From: Leptolyngbyaceae cyanobacterium M33_DOE_097
GTDB taxonomy: Bacteria > Cyanobacteriota > Cyanobacteriia > Leptolyngbyales > Leptolyngbyaceae
DNA: 48,074 nucleotides
Direction of reading: 5' to 3'
Assembly: GCA_015296075.1 (NCBI GenBank)
Contig: DVDV01000305.1
Coordinates: 1-48,074, forward strand
Part shown: piece by piece, positions 15,593 through 26,177 of the stretch
Position numbering within the stretch: the first letter of the stretch is position 1
Layout: every line of letters starts with the position of its first letter
Position numbers and translations under genes: made by a program
The notes under the pieces: model-generated
What the model was told of the DNA's origin: nothing
Databases searched by the model: none
Seen by the model: only the letters and a program-made list of their open reading frames with translations

Positions 15593-18304
15593 TTACCCCT
15601 GAATCTCGATGTCATCGCCTACACCGCCATCAATTACATCAAGACCGAGGCCACCGATCAGCACATCGTCACCATCTCCACCAATCAAAACGTCGGCACC
15701 ATCCCCACCGATCAAAACGTCGGCACCAGCACCTCCGTCAGCTGTCAATTGAATTGCATTAGCTGCAAGGTTACTGGCTTCAACCACATCATCCCCTGCT
15801 AAGGTATTGATCGTGAGGCGATCGCGGGCTGCTTCTGCCCCCGTGATATTTAATTGTGCCGCTAACCCCAGTACCGAAGTTCCTGTGGCATCGCCAAATA
15901 CGAGTGCAACATCATCACCACTGGTACCGTTGAAAATGACGGTATCCGCCTGAGCGTCGCCCGCACCTAGATTTAGGTTGACCTCGGTTACATCTGTACC
16001 AGAGAGGTCGTTGACAGCGATCGTATCAGCTCCACCAAGAGCGTTAAAGGTGATATCCTCCACATCATTCAAATCCATCACGACATTTGCAACATCGCGG
16101 AAGAAAATCGCCCGTCCACCATTGGCAAAGATACTAATGTTCTCGGACACGTTTGAACCGTTAAACAACATCGTGTCGAAACCTGCCTGACCTTCCAGTG
16201 TGTCGTTGTCGTCACCTGGATTCCAAACGAAGGTATCATTGCCTGCGCCCATTAGTGCTACGTCATCGCCATCGCCACCATTGATCAGGTCATCTCCCTC
16301 ACTGCTCAGGAACGTATCTGCACCTAGCCCACCGTTCATAGTAAGTTGAATTCCGGTCGCTTCTAGGCTGGTGGCATCAATCACATCATTGCCAGCAAGA
16401 CCATTTAGAACCAGGCGATCGTTCGCCGCTTCATTAAAGAAGAGGTTCACCCTAGTATGCAAACCAAACACATTAACGCCACCTGCATCTCCGGATGCTC
16501 CAAAGGTATCAGCACCTTGTGTTCCATTGACTGTGATTGTGTCTGCTGCTCCGTCTCCACCACCAATTGGCCCTCTTAAATCAATGTCAACTTTGGTGAC
16601 ATCTGTGCCAGTTAAATCACCAACAACAACGTTGTCAGCGCCACCTAAAGCTCTGAAGTCGATCGCCTCTAGATCGTTCAGATCCATCGTTACGTTGGCA
16701 ACGTCGCGAATGAATAAGACTCTTCCACCATTTGCCACGATGTTGATGTTTTCGTTAGCGTTGGAACCAAAGAAGAGCATTGTATCAGTCCCATCTTGGC
16801 CTTCAATGGTGTCGTTGCCATCGCCAGGATCCCACTGGAAGACATCGTCGCCAGCACCCAGCAATGCCAGGTCGTTGCCGTTGTCACCAAAGACGAAGTC
16901 ATTACCATCGCCACCCAGGAAGACATCAGCTCCCTGGCTACCCAATAACGTATCGTCACCAGCACCACCATCGATGGTGAGTTTAATCACTCCAGCGGGT
17001 AGGGTCGTTGCAGTGACGCCATCATCTCCACCCAGGCTATTAATCACCAGGCTATCGTTTGAGCCTTCCGATCGCGTCACTGTGACAAGCGTTGGTAATC
17101 CTACAACGGCAACACTCGTACCTGACCCAAAGATATCGATAATATCGTTGCCGTTCGTACCGTTGACAATCACAACATCAGCTGCACTATCTCCGGTTGT
17201 GCCACCTAGCGCTCCAGCCAGATCAATGTTCAACTCGACAAGATCGGTGCCACTCAGGTCATTCACGGTCGTGGTATCTGTACCACCCAGAGCCTTCAGG
17301 TCGATCGCTTCAACATCGTCAAGATCCATCACAATGTTGCCGAGATTGCGGGTAAAGAGGACACGACCACCATTGGCAGAGGTTGTAAATATTTCAGAAC
17401 CCGCGCTGCCGTTAAACAGCATCCGGTCAAAGCCGCCTTGCCCTTCAACCGTGTCGCTGCCATCGCCAGGATCCCACTGGAAGACATCGTTGCCAGCACC
17501 CAAGAAGGCTATGTCATTGCCCTGTTGGCCGTCAATAAAGTCATCGCCATCACCACCCAGGAGGAGATCAACACCGTTGCTGCCCAGGATGGTGTCATTT
17601 CCGGCACCGCCATCTACTGTGATTTTGATCAGAGCCGCCAGATTTCCGGTTGCTGAGAAGGCATCGTCACCTCCATTCATGTTGACGACCAGATTTTCGC
17701 TCGTGCCAATGTCGAGTGAAAAAGGAGCCGGGTCAAGCCGATCAAATCGAACTCGTGTACCGTTTGCTGTGGTTGTAAAGATCTCAGCTCCACCACCACC
17801 ATTGACCACAATCGTGTCGATGCCTGCACCCCCTTCATTTAGGTCAGTGTCATCACCGGGATTCCAGATGAAGCGATCGTCACCTGACTCACCAAATACC
17901 AGGTCATCGGCATCACCACCTGTCAAGGTGTCATTTTCAGTCCCCCCAAACAGAAAATCGGTGCCGCCTTTGCCGAGTAAAGTGTCGTTACCCGACTGGC
18001 CAAACAGCATGTCATTCCCGGAACCACCCGTCAAAACGTCGTTACCAGAGCCACCAAATAAATTGGCTCTTGGGAGGGCACCGTTTGTCTCACTCATGGT
18101 GATGGTGTCGTTGCCCCCTAGCCCAAATACCTGAACAAGGTTCGTGTTGGCAACACTGGATGAGCCACCCAAAATTGAAACGGCACCGCCATTGACGAGC
18201 AGTCTGCCCCCTGCGTCACGGCTAACGGTGATGTTGTTGTCTAAATTGTCGCCAAAAATGGATAAAACACCAGAATTTGCTGAAAATGCCGCTGTAACTG
18301 CCAT
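15593..18304 (-). CDS. RTX-type (haemolysin-type calcium-binding repeat) protein
   Basis: A 903-aa acidic, Gly/Asp/Asn-rich protein with many GGxGxDxxx nonapeptides, clustered near residues 75-140 ([17 protein letters not shown]) and again at the C-terminus ([17 protein letters not shown]). These bind calcium in a beta-roll. Between clusters a longer module recurs, each with a core like F-x-W-x-PGD at about residues 144, 273, 487 and 690, followed by NGGRVLF or similar and by [10 protein letters not shown] and [10 protein letters not shown] strands. RTX proteins are normally exported by type I secretion using an uncleaved C-terminal signal; no transporter is adjacent. I start at ATG 18304 because AAGGAG lies seven bases upstream, rather than 17 codons earlier. 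The role may be surface or extracellular. Confidence 0.88.
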   Translation of the reverse strand: MAVTAAFSANSGVLSIFGDNLDNNITVSRDAGGRLLVNGGAVSILGGSSSVANTNLVQVFGLGGNDTITMSETNGALPRANLFGGSGNDVLTGGSGNDMLFGQSGNDTLLGKGGTDFLFGGTENDTLTGGDADDLVFGESGDDRFIWNPGDDTDLNEGGAGIDTIVVNGGGGAEIFTTTANGTRVRFDRLDPAPFSLDIGTSENLVVNMNGGDDAFSATGNLAALIKITVDGGAGNDTILGSNGVDLLLGGDGDDFIDGQQGNDIAFLGAGNDVFQWDPGDGSDTVEGQGGFDRMLFNGSAGSEIFTTSANGGRVLFTRNLGNIVMDLDDVEAIDLKALGGTDTTTVNDLSGTDLVELNIDLAGALGGTTGDSAADVVIVNGTNGNDIIDIFGSGTSVAVVGLPTLVTVTRSEGSNDSLVINSLGGDDGVTATTLPAGVIKLTIDGGAGDDTLLGSQGADVFLGGDGNDFVFGDNGNDLALLGAGDDVFQWDPGDGNDTIEGQDGTDTMLFFGSNANENINIVANGGRVLFIRDVANVTMDLNDLEAIDFRALGGADNVVVGDLTGTDVTKVDIDLRGPIGGGDGAADTITVNGTQGADTFGASGDAGGVNVFGLHTRVNLFFNEAANDRLVLNGLAGNDVIDATSLEATGIQLTMNGGLGADTFLSSEGDDLINGGDGDDVALMGAGNDTFVWNPGDDNDTLEGQAGFDTMLFNGSNVSENISIFANGGRAIFFRDVANVVMDLNDVEDITFNALGGADTIAVNDLSGTDVTEVNLNLGAGDAQADTVIFNGTSGDDVALVFGDATGTSVLGLAAQLNITGAEAARDRLTINTLAGDDVVEASNLAANAIQLTADGGAGADVLIGGDGADVLIGGDGDDVLIGGLGLDVIDGGVGDDIEIQG

Positions 18305-18439
18305 AGAGCTTCTCCTTAAAGGGAATGATGAAGTGCTTGAGGTGTATGCGTTCAATCAACAGGGGGGCTGAAATCGGCAGGATGAATCGACGGTTCCCAA
18401 AGCAGGCAGAAACCGCAGGAGCCGATCAATCAGCAATGC

Positions 18440-19441
18440 TTAAAGTGAGACGGAACTTGATGTTGTAAGCAGTGATGGGTTAGAAAGATGTGCCCAGAAC
18501 AGGGGCAAACACGCCTGACAGATCGCTTCCACATGGCGATCGTCGGTGCCACAACAGCCACCCAATACGTTCAAAGATTTGAGTTTGGCTTTCAATGCAC
18601 GATATTGATGGCCGAGTTCAGCTGGATTGCCATCATCCAGTGTTTCGGATTCGTTTAATTCGGCGTGACTTTTGGTTGAGGCATTTGCTCTCACACCGCG
18701 AATCCGCTCTAGCCATGCTTCACCGGGTGTGAGGATGTTGGCAAAATGGGTCGGGTGGGCGCAGTTAATCATGTAGTAAGCGGGTGCATTGTTGGTGACT
18801 GCATCAACCTGCGCGATCGCCTCTTTGAGCGTCTGTCCCGTTGGTAAGCAACCGTCTGTTTCGACTGTAAATGAAATCACCACTGGCATATTTGCCGCTT
18901 GTGCTGCCAGCGTCACCCCGATCGCCTCTTCCACATAGTTCATGGTCAGTGCGGTGACTAAATCGGCATCAGCATCTCGAAAGGCATTGATTTGAGTTTG
19001 GTGGTACGCCTGCGCTTGCTGTGCTGTCATTGCATTGGCGGGAATATAGCCATCACCGCGCGGGCCAACACAGCCGCTAATGACCATCGGTGTTTGTGCT
19101 GTTTCGGAGGCTTGACGAATGTTGTGGAGTTGCGCGATCGCCTTCTGATTGATCTCCACCAGGTCATCACTTGAATATCCTAGTTTTGTCACCCAATCGG
19201 GGTTTGCCCGCCAGGTCACGCTTTCTAAAATTAAGCCGACTTGATAGGTTTTAGCCAGGGTGACATAGGTGCGAAAATAGTTTAAGAGTGCTTCATAACC
19301 AGTTTCAGACTTGAGCAAGTCAAAAGCTGCAAACTCTGGTAGATCAAGCCCTTCGCGAAAAATGAGCGTTGTTTCAATGCCGCCATCGGTAAGAAAGAGA
19401 GCATTTGACAATTGGGGCAAATGGTTGCGATAGGGAGCCAT
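18440..19441 (-). CDS. Homocysteine S-methyltransferase family protein
   Basis: A 333-aa TIM-barrel methyltransferase. All three zinc cysteines are present: C227 in YMINCAHP and C296-C297 in GGCCGTD. The N-terminal LTDGGIETTLIF motif is typical. Such enzymes move a methyl group from S-methylmethionine (or S-adenosylmethionine) to homocysteine to give methionine, as YbgG/MmuM does in E. coli; the methyl donor here is not determined by sequence. Same strand as the RTX gene, 135 bases upstream of it, and not obviously co-transcribed. No membrane segment or signal. Confidence 0.9.
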   Translation of the reverse strand: MAPYRNHLPQLSNALFLTDGGIETTLIFREGLDLPEFAAFDLLKSETGYEALLNYFRTYVTLAKTYQVGLILESVTWRANPDWVTKLGYSSDDLVEINQKAIAQLHNIRQASETAQTPMVISGCVGPRGDGYIPANAMTAQQAQAYHQTQINAFRDADADLVTALTMNYVEEAIGVTLAAQAANMPVVISFTVETDGCLPTGQTLKEAIAQVDAVTNNAPAYYMINCAHPTHFANILTPGEAWLERIRGVRANASTKSHAELNESETLDDGNPAELGHQYRALKAKLKSLNVLGGCCGTDDRHVEAICQACLPLFWAHLSNPSLLTTSSSVSL

Positions 19442-19922
19442 TGTCGTATTCCTGATTGTTAGGATATAGGATTGAGCATCAGTTGTTGCTAGGCAACGTT
19501 GAGCGGACTACAGTTACATGGAAATGTCGCTTTAGCTGGTTTGGCAGAATTTGCAAATCGTCTGCGTGACCATCGCATAACTCTTTAAGGTTTCTCTCTG
19601 CCAGCATCTTTTCAAAGGCAGCAGAAAAATAGTGAGAGCGACTCGTTTTAATCTCTAAATCAAACATTGATCAAATCCCTTAAGAATATTCAGTCATTAC
19701 TCATAAAGATACCTTCAGGCTCCAAGTTTTTCCTTGCAGGAAAGTATGGAATCAAGTATGGAGTTGGGTATGGTTTGTCTGTTTTTACTACGCCGATCCT
19801 CCTTACTCCCCCTTCATCAGAGGGGAAGCTATTTGTCGCCCATTAAATCGGTGTCACATGCAAAGCAGACAGATGAAGCTTTGAGTGCTTCTCAGACATT
19901 CTCTCAGGCTCGCTAGGATGCT
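19442..19922. other. Sparse region between methyltransferase and acetyltransferase genes
   Basis: About 480 bases whose only possible gene is a 62-codon minus-strand frame at 19479-19667. The rest (19668-19922) shows no convincing frame or structure. Confidence 0.4.
19479..19667 (-). CDS. Possible small protein, 62 aa
   Basis: The frame starts at ATG 19667 with AAGGG nine bases upstream and gives a charged 62-aa peptide (MFDLEIKTSRSHYFSAAFEK at its start). It has no signal, membrane segment or motif I recognise. It might be a real small cytoplasmic protein or a leftover of a larger gene. The decent ribosome-binding site is the only positive sign beyond length. Confidence 0.35.
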   Translation of the reverse strand: MFDLEIKTSRSHYFSAAFEKMLAERNLKELCDGHADDLQILPNQLKRHFHVTVVRSTLPSNN

Positions 19923-20567
19923 TTAGCGAGGCAAACGCAGCATGGGAAAGATGGGGGGTGAGCTTCCTACTTGAATCAAGCCAATCTGCTCAAACCCATA
20001 TCGCTTGTAAAACGGTAGATTGTCTGGTTTAGAGGATTCGAGATAGGCAGGGATGCGGGTGCGATCGCACTCTTGCAAAATGGGTTGCAATAAGGCAGAC
20101 CCATGTCCTTTGCCTTGTTGAGTCGGCTCAACTCCTAAAATTGCCAAGTACCAGTGAGCTTGGTGTGGGTGGCAGCGGCTCATTTCTTCTAGGACTTGAA
20201 ACAAATCCTCTTGTTCTGGTTTTGCCACACTATTCTCTAACAAGTCTATGAGCGGATCACCATCGGGTTCAACCCCGGGTGGAAACCAGAAGGCAGCACC
20301 AATGTAGCGATCGGCAAAGTAGGTGGTTTTATGTTCAAGGGCTTTGTTCCCAAAGGTTCTAACAAACTGGGGAAAGTAAGTCAGATATTGGAGTGGGTCA
20401 GGGTAGAGCCAACGGGCAACGGGGTCAGTGCTAAAAGCGAGTACTTGAGTCGCGATCACTTTCGCTTCATCAAATGCTGTGGTGACTCGCCGGATTTGAA
20501 CGGCATTGCTTTTTAACGGGGGTTGCCATTGTTTTGGTTGAACGGGGGCATCAGTTCTTTGTGGCAT
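19923..20567 (-). CDS. GNAT family N-acetyltransferase
   Basis: A 214-aa acetyltransferase. The acetyl-CoA loop is VEPTQQGKGHGSALL (Q-x-x-G-x-G form), preceded by the beta-4 strand WYLAILGV and followed by YLESSKPDNLPFYKRYGFEQIG, the usual GNAT C-terminal half. The N-terminal half (RRVTTAFDEAKVIATQVLAFSTDPVARWLYPDP) resembles a common cyanobacterial/actinobacterial GNAT subfamily. Substrate unknown. I prefer ATG 20567, with AGGA upstream, to an in-frame codon 28 residues earlier whose extension is low-complexity and overlaps a hairpin. Confidence 0.85.
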   Translation of the reverse strand: MPQRTDAPVQPKQWQPPLKSNAVQIRRVTTAFDEAKVIATQVLAFSTDPVARWLYPDPLQYLTYFPQFVRTFGNKALEHKTTYFADRYIGAAFWFPPGVEPDGDPLIDLLENSVAKPEQEDLFQVLEEMSRCHPHQAHWYLAILGVEPTQQGKGHGSALLQPILQECDRTRIPAYLESSKPDNLPFYKRYGFEQIGLIQVGSSPPIFPMLRLPR

Positions 20568-21183
20568 GATGATTTCCTGAGTTGATTGGGGTGATGAACA
20601 GGAAGGGGCCGATCGCCCCGATGAGGCAAGGGCGATCGGTAAAGGAAGCACTCACCGTTCTGATGGAGATTGGTGATACTTCTTACCTTAATCAGGCAGG
20701 CGTTCCAAAAGCGTTGCAAAACCGTTCCAAAGATGTTTTAAGAGCTGAACCTATTGGTGTGGCGGATTCAAGCGCAAGTCTCAACACTCTGGTAAATCAG
20801 TAGACGCTTCATCAGACCATCCATTTGGGTACTCTAACGAAAAAAATGTGAGAGGTTTTCCCTACAGACAATCTCTCACCAGCCAAATCGGATCGCTTTA
20901 AGTATGCTTTAAGCTTAGAGCTTCTGTAGAGACTCGATGGGACTCACTTTGATCAGCAGCAGCGACTATGCCGAACTGTTACTGATGATGAACCTGACTA
21001 TAAAACTTAACAAAGTTTCTCGCTTAGGCATGTTCAATTGGGCAAGCTGTCGAGGATTAAATTGTGTGATTAGCAAGCTCAGGCGCGATCGCGCGTTTGA
21101 AGTTCAACGAACTGGTACATCATCGGTGGTAAAGGGCACTTCAACGCTAGCATCAATGGAATAGAAAGGGTAGGGTTTATCGC
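20568..21183. other. Intergenic region between divergent genes, with hairpins
   Basis: About 600 bases separating the GNAT gene (minus) from the large kinase (plus). It holds a strong inverted repeat at 20609-20639 and a weaker GTGAGAG/CTCTCAC pair (20848-20854 with 20873-20879). Two plus-strand frames of 73 and 75 codons have no protein character. Promoters for both neighbours should lie here. Confidence 0.45.
20609..20639. repeat. 10-bp perfect inverted repeat in the GNAT leader
   Basis: CCGATCGCCC (20609-20618) and GGGCGATCGG (20630-20639) pair perfectly around an 11-base loop. It lies about 40 bases upstream of the GNAT start and would form a stable hairpin in its 5' leader, or a dimeric protein site. 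No T-run follows on the minus strand. Confidence 0.4.
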
Positions 21184-24100
21184 ATGTTAGAAGTCGTTCA
21201 TCTCAATCCCAGCTATATTGCCCTTATGGCTCACGGGTATTGTTATCTATGGAATCCAAAGCTGATTGGGCTACATGCTTTGTCAGATAGCTTGATTGCA
21301 CTGGCTTATTTCTCGATTCCGATTGCCCTCCTTTACCTGGTTCAAAAACGGCGAGATTTACCCTACCCCTGGTTGTTTCAACTCTTTGGCACGTTTATCG
21401 TCGCTTGTGGGTCAACCCATTTGATGGAGGTCTGGACGCTCTGGTATCCAACTTACTGGGTTTCGGGTTTGCTCAAAGCCTTGACAGCGATCGTCTCGTT
21501 GGTCACGGCAGTTGTCTTGATTCCTGTGCTGCCTCAAGCACTGTTGCTGCCTAGTCAGACTGAGCTAGAAGCGGCGAAAGCCAGATTAGAAGATCAAGTA
21601 CAAGAGCGAACCCAGGCGTTAAGTGCAAGTGAAGCACGCTACAAGTTCTTGCTAAACACTATTGATGGGATTGTTTGGGAACTGGAACTACCGACATTTC
21701 AATTTACCTTTGTGAGCCAAAAGGCCGAAAAAGTGCTTGGTTATCCTATTGAGCAATGGCTGACAGAGCCTCAATTCTGGCGCAATCACACACACACCGA
21801 TGATTTAGAGGCCGCCATCAAGTTTTGCGATCGCATGACTCAAGCTCTTGAAGATCATGAGATGGAGTACCGCATGATTGCAGCAGACGGGCGCGTGGTC
21901 TGGCTGTGGGATCTGGTTAAAGTGGTTGTGGAAGGCGATCGCCCGGTCAAGTTGCAGGGAATCATGGTCGATATTAGCGATCGCAAAGCCGCTGAAGCTG
22001 CCTTGGCAGAGTCCCAACAGCGCTACCAAGACCTGATTGAAAATTCACCCGATATTATTGAGCGGTTTGACTTGCAACTCCGCCACCTTTACGTCAGTCC
22101 GGCTCTAACTCGCATCACTGGCATTGCTCCGGAGGTGTTTTTGGGTAAAACCTGCCGCGATCTCAGCATGGATAAAGAGATGGTAGATACGTGGGAGGCT
22201 GCCGCCGCTAGGCTTCTGAGTACGGGGCAGCGACAGACAATTGAGTTTTCGACGTCTACGCTGCATGGCCTGCGCACATTTGAAATGGCGATCGCTCCAG
22301 AACTGTCAGAGCATCAAGAAATTGAATCTATCCTTTGCATTTCGCGCGATATTACTGACCGTAAAGTAGGGGAGCAGGCGCTCAAAGAAAGTGAAGCCCG
22401 CTGGCAATTTGCCCTGGAAGGCTCTGGAGATGGCGTTTGGGATTGGAACCTGCAAACCGATGAGGTGTTTTTCTCTCGGCAATGGAAGAATATGCTGGGC
22501 TATGAAGAACACGAGGTTAATCCCTGCTTGGAGGCATGGGAAACGCGGGTGCATCCTGACGATAAAGCCAACTGTTACGCTGATCTAGACAAACATTTCA
22601 GCGGTGCAACGGCAATTTATCGGAATGAGCACCGGATGCTCTGTAAAGACGGCTCTTACAAATGGATTCTGGCTCGCGGCAAGCTAATTGAGTGGACGGT
22701 GGATGGCAAGCCAGCGCGAATCATCGGGACTCATACCGACATTACCGATCGCAAGCAGGCAGCCGCAGCACTCCAAGCCAGTGAAGAACGATTGCGTCTG
22801 GCGTTAGAAGCCGCAAAACAAGGGCTTTATGACATCGATTTGCAAACGGGTGAGGCAGTTCTCAGCCCTGAGTACGTTGCGATGTTAGGCTACACGCCAG
22901 AAGAGTTTGACCGAACGGAGCAAGGCTGGCGCGATCGCCTTCACCCAGATGAACGGGAAATGGTGTCTCAAGCCTATCAGGAATATACCAGCGGCAAACG
23001 GTCAACTTATCAGCTAGAGTTTCGCCAGCGCACGAAGTCAGGCGACTACAAGTGGGTTTTGTCGTTGGGCAAAATCGTAGCGTGGAATGAAGATGGTCGC
23101 CCGCTGCGCATGATTGGCACCCACACCGATATCACAGAGCGCAAACAGGGCGAGACGCAACTGCGCGACGTATCCGCTCGGTTAGAGTTGGCTGTTCAAG
23201 CGGCTAAAATGGGCATTTGGGATTGGGATCTTCGCAATAACTACCTGACTTGGGATGATCGCATCTACGAACTTTATGGGCTGGATCGATCTGTTACTCC
23301 AACCTATCAAGTGTGGGAGTCAATCATTCATCCTGATGACTTGTCCTACTGTCGGGCGATGATTCAGCAAGACCTGGCCGAAAAAAATGAAGGAGCCGTT
23401 GAGTTTCGCATTCAGCGAGCGGATGGCACAATCCGGTATATTGCCTCCTATTCTTTAGTTCGGCGTGGCGCTGATGGACAACCCACGCGTTTGATCGGTG
23501 TCAACTTAGACATTAGCGATCGCAAACAGGGTGAAATGCAATTGCACGACTTAAATGATCGGTTGAGACTTGCAATGCAAGCAGCCAAGATGGGCATTTG
23601 GGAGTTAGACATGGTCAATGACCATCTGATTTGGGACGATCGCACGTATGAGCTATATGGCCTCCAACCCGACCTTCAACCCGCTAGCCTGGAAACGTGG
23701 GAATCGGTCATTCATCCAGAAGATATTGACTATTGTCGTGAAGTCACGTATCAAACGCTGGCAGATAAAAGTGAAGGGATGCTATCCCTGCGCGCGATTC
23801 TACCGGATGGCAATCTGCGCTACATTGAGTCTTACTTTTTAGTTCAGCAGAATGACCAAGGTCAGCCCTTACGCATGGTGGGGGTCGATTTGGACATAAC
23901 TGAACGCAAACGCGCAGAAGAAGAACGCCTCCAAGCCAAAAAGTTACGGCTGGAACTGAGACTGCTAGAGCGAATTCTCGATAGTGTTTTAGCTGGCTAT
24001 TGGGACTGGGATATTCCCAATCATCGGGAGTATATGAGTCCTGGTCTGAAGCAAATGTTTGGTTATGCAGATCACGAGCTAGAAAATGTCCCAGAAACCT

Positions 24101-25827
24101 GGCAAAGACTGATTTTTGCTGAAGATTTACCGCATGTTATGGAGTGTTATGAGCGTCATGTGCAGAGTCATGGCAAAGAACCTTACTACAACGAAGTGCG
24201 TTATCGCCACAAAAATGGGGCAACAATTTGGGTTCTTTGTGCCGGACAAGTCATCGAGTGGGATGCAGATGGACAACCATTAAGAATGGTGGGGTGTCAT
24301 GTTGACATTACCCAACTCAAGCAAACAGAGGCCCAATTGCAAAAGAGTGAAGCTCATTTAAGACAGGCGCAACGAATCAGTAAACTCGGCAGTTGGGAGT
24401 TTGACGTAGCCACTGAAAAAATTACCTGGTCGGATCAGGTGTTTGCCATCTTTGGGCGCGACCCAGCGATCGGCCCGCCAAAATCGTTTGTGGAGTTACA
24501 GCAACTCATTGACCCCGCCGATCGCGACTTTCATCAAGCCACCGTTGCAAACACGATCACAACCTTACAACCCTACGACATTGAGTGTCGAGTGCAACGG
24601 CCTGACAACACTTTGGCCTATATGCAAGCTAAAGGAGAAGCGATTGTCAACGCGGCGGGGCAGGTTGTTCAACTGGTAGGTACGGTGCTTGATATTACGG
24701 AACGTAAGCAGGCTGAGTTGCAACTACAGATTCTCTCCGATCGCCTTGCACTTGCGCTACAGGCAGGCGCGATCGGCACCTGGGACTGGGATTTAGTCAA
24801 CGAAGTCAGGTGGGATGAGCGCATGTATGAGATCTATGGTCTGCAAGATCTCGGTCGGGTTGCTCTATATCAGGATTGGATCCGGCTGGTGTATCCCGAT
24901 GATGTCGCAACCGTTGAAGCCGCTCTCCAATCAGCCGTGCGGGGCGAACAAGATTATCGGCTTGAATTTCGGATTCGACGATCTGATGGTGCGCTGCGCT
25001 GGATTCGGGCGGAGGCGATCGTGCGGCGGGATGAAAAAGGGGAAGCCCTTCACATGATTGGCATCAACTACGACATCACCGATGGCAAGCAGGCTGAAGC
25101 GAAGTTGCTTCAAACCAAGACTCAGTTAGAGGCTTCAAACCACGAGCTAGAAGCGTTTGCCTACTCGGTGTCACACGACCTACGGGCACCCCTGCGGGCG
25201 ATCGACGGGTTTAGTAAGGCACTGCTGGAGGACTACGGCGATCGCGTTGACGAGGAAGGCAAGGACTACTTTGACCGAATTCGTCGAAATGTGCAACGGA
25301 TGGGTCTGTTAATTGATGACCTGCTGCGCTTGTCTCGGGTTTCTCGCTCTGAGATGCAGTACACAACCGTTAACCTGAGCGCCCTGGTGCAAGAGCAAAT
25401 CAATGACTTACAAGCTGCAGAGCCAGAGCGAGTAGTGCAGTTTACTGTTGCTCCTGGTGCGATCGTTGCCGCTGATCTAACGCTGATGCGCGTTGTTATC
25501 TGTAACCTGCTAGAAAACGCCTGGAAATTTACCAGTCACCATTCGTGTGCTTGCATCGAATTTGGGATAATCGAAACCGAAGCAGAACTGATCTACTTCA
25601 TCCGCGATGATGGAGCAGGCTTTGATATGTCCTATGTCTCTAAGCTATTTGGGGTTTTTCAACGCCTGCATGGCATTGACCAGTTTCCCGGTACGGGCAT
25701 TGGTCTTGCAACCGTGCAACGGGCAGTGCATCGGCATGGCGGTCGGGTTTGGGCAGAGGCGGCGATCGAACAAGGAGCCACCATTTATTTCACGCTGCCA
25801 AGCCAATCACTAATCACAGGAGGTTAA
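21184..25827 (+). CDS. Ethylene-receptor-like sensor histidine kinase with nine PAS domains
   Basis: A 1547-aa hybrid-length kinase. Residues 1-115 form three membrane helices matching the ethylene-binding domain: D35 and Y42 in HALSDSLIALAYFSIP, and C75 and H79 in ACGSTHL. Each is exactly ten positions later than the copper/ethylene residues D25, Y32, C65 and H69 of Arabidopsis ETR1. A short coiled coil (about 125-150) follows. Nine PAS/PAC units end in DI(T/S)xxK motifs near residues 262, 388, 518, 648, 776, 903, 1040, 1169 and 1296. The kinase core has phospho-acceptor H1331 (SVSHDLRAPL), an N box (LLENAWKFT), DDGAGF and GTGIGLA. It probably senses ethylene or a related ligand at a membrane and signals to the response regulators downstream. 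No CBCR GAF domain is fused, unlike Synechocystis SynEtr1. Confidence 0.9.
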   Translation: MLEVVHLNPSYIALMAHGYCYLWNPKLIGLHALSDSLIALAYFSIPIALLYLVQKRRDLPYPWLFQLFGTFIVACGSTHLMEVWTLWYPTYWVSGLLKALTAIVSLVTAVVLIPVLPQALLLPSQTELEAAKARLEDQVQERTQALSASEARYKFLLNTIDGIVWELELPTFQFTFVSQKAEKVLGYPIEQWLTEPQFWRNHTHTDDLEAAIKFCDRMTQALEDHEMEYRMIAADGRVVWLWDLVKVVVEGDRPVKLQGIMVDISDRKAAEAALAESQQRYQDLIENSPDIIERFDLQLRHLYVSPALTRITGIAPEVFLGKTCRDLSMDKEMVDTWEAAAARLLSTGQRQTIEFSTSTLHGLRTFEMAIAPELSEHQEIESILCISRDITDRKVGEQALKESEARWQFALEGSGDGVWDWNLQTDEVFFSRQWKNMLGYEEHEVNPCLEAWETRVHPDDKANCYADLDKHFSGATAIYRNEHRMLCKDGSYKWILARGKLIEWTVDGKPARIIGTHTDITDRKQAAAALQASEERLRLALEAAKQGLYDIDLQTGEAVLSPEYVAMLGYTPEEFDRTEQGWRDRLHPDEREMVSQAYQEYTSGKRSTYQLEFRQRTKSGDYKWVLSLGKIVAWNEDGRPLRMIGTHTDITERKQGETQLRDVSARLELAVQAAKMGIWDWDLRNNYLTWDDRIYELYGLDRSVTPTYQVWESIIHPDDLSYCRAMIQQDLAEKNEGAVEFRIQRADGTIRYIASYSLVRRGADGQPTRLIGVNLDISDRKQGEMQLHDLNDRLRLAMQAAKMGIWELDMVNDHLIWDDRTYELYGLQPDLQPASLETWESVIHPEDIDYCREVTYQTLADKSEGMLSLRAILPDGNLRYIESYFLVQQNDQGQPLRMVGVDLDITERKRAEEERLQAKKLRLELRLLERILDSVLAGYWDWDIPNHREYMSPGLKQMFGYADHELENVPETWQRLIFAEDLPHVMECYERHVQSHGKEPYYNEVRYRHKNGATIWVLCAGQVIEWDADGQPLRMVGCHVDITQLKQTEAQLQKSEAHLRQAQRISKLGSWEFDVATEKITWSDQVFAIFGRDPAIGPPKSFVELQQLIDPADRDFHQATVANTITTLQPYDIECRVQRPDNTLAYMQAKGEAIVNAAGQVVQLVGTVLDITERKQAELQLQILSDRLALALQAGAIGTWDWDLVNEVRWDERMYEIYGLQDLGRVALYQDWIRLVYPDDVATVEAALQSAVRGEQDYRLEFRIRRSDGALRWIRAEAIVRRDEKGEALHMIGINYDITDGKQAEAKLLQTKTQLEASNHELEAFAYSVSHDLRAPLRAIDGFSKALLEDYGDRVDEEGKDYFDRIRRNVQRMGLLIDDLLRLSRVSRSEMQYTTVNLSALVQEQINDLQAAEPERVVQFTVAPGAIVAADLTLMRVVICNLLENAWKFTSHHSCACIEFGIIETEAELIYFIRDDGAGFDMSYVSKLFGVFQRLHGIDQFPGTGIGLATVQRAVHRHGGRVWAEAAIEQGATIYFTLPSQSLITGG

Positions 25828-26177
25828 GCACTTGAAAGCACTCTATCGTCACCCTAATTGCCTTTTAGAGGTCTTTGCGATCGCGAAAAGCTTGCTGCCA
25901 TTCGCCTAACTCGTGGGTAATTTAGGACTGCTGCCGCAGGCTTGATGATAAATTTGAGCTTTAGGTGAACAATGGATCTGTATGCTTAAACCTTAAGAAA
26001 ATAGGGACAAGAAGAATGTCTAAAAAATTAAAGATGATTTGTTTTTGTTCCCTTCATGCTTGATCTACGCGGGTGCCGATTCTTTTGCCCAGAGGATAAA
26101 AGCACGCAGTCAAATTAATTTAAAAACAGCCCCACGGGACATTCTTTCTTTGAGCTTTAAATTTTCCTTTTTAACTT
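25828..26177. other. Intergenic region, nothing recognised
   Basis: 350 AT-rich bases between the nine-PAS kinase and the response regulator. No gene, clear terminator or repeat was seen; the gap suggests the regulator has its own promoter. Confidence 0.4.

Noticed and set aside
16371-18134. 587-codon plus-strand frame antisense to the RTX gene
   Set aside because: It is Ser/Pro-rich low-complexity mirror of the Gly/Asp repeats on the other strand; no Shine-Dalgarno or domain.
20582-21164. Two short plus-strand frames before the nine-PAS kinase
   Set aside because: No Shine-Dalgarno, no conserved character; one overlaps the GNAT leader hairpin.
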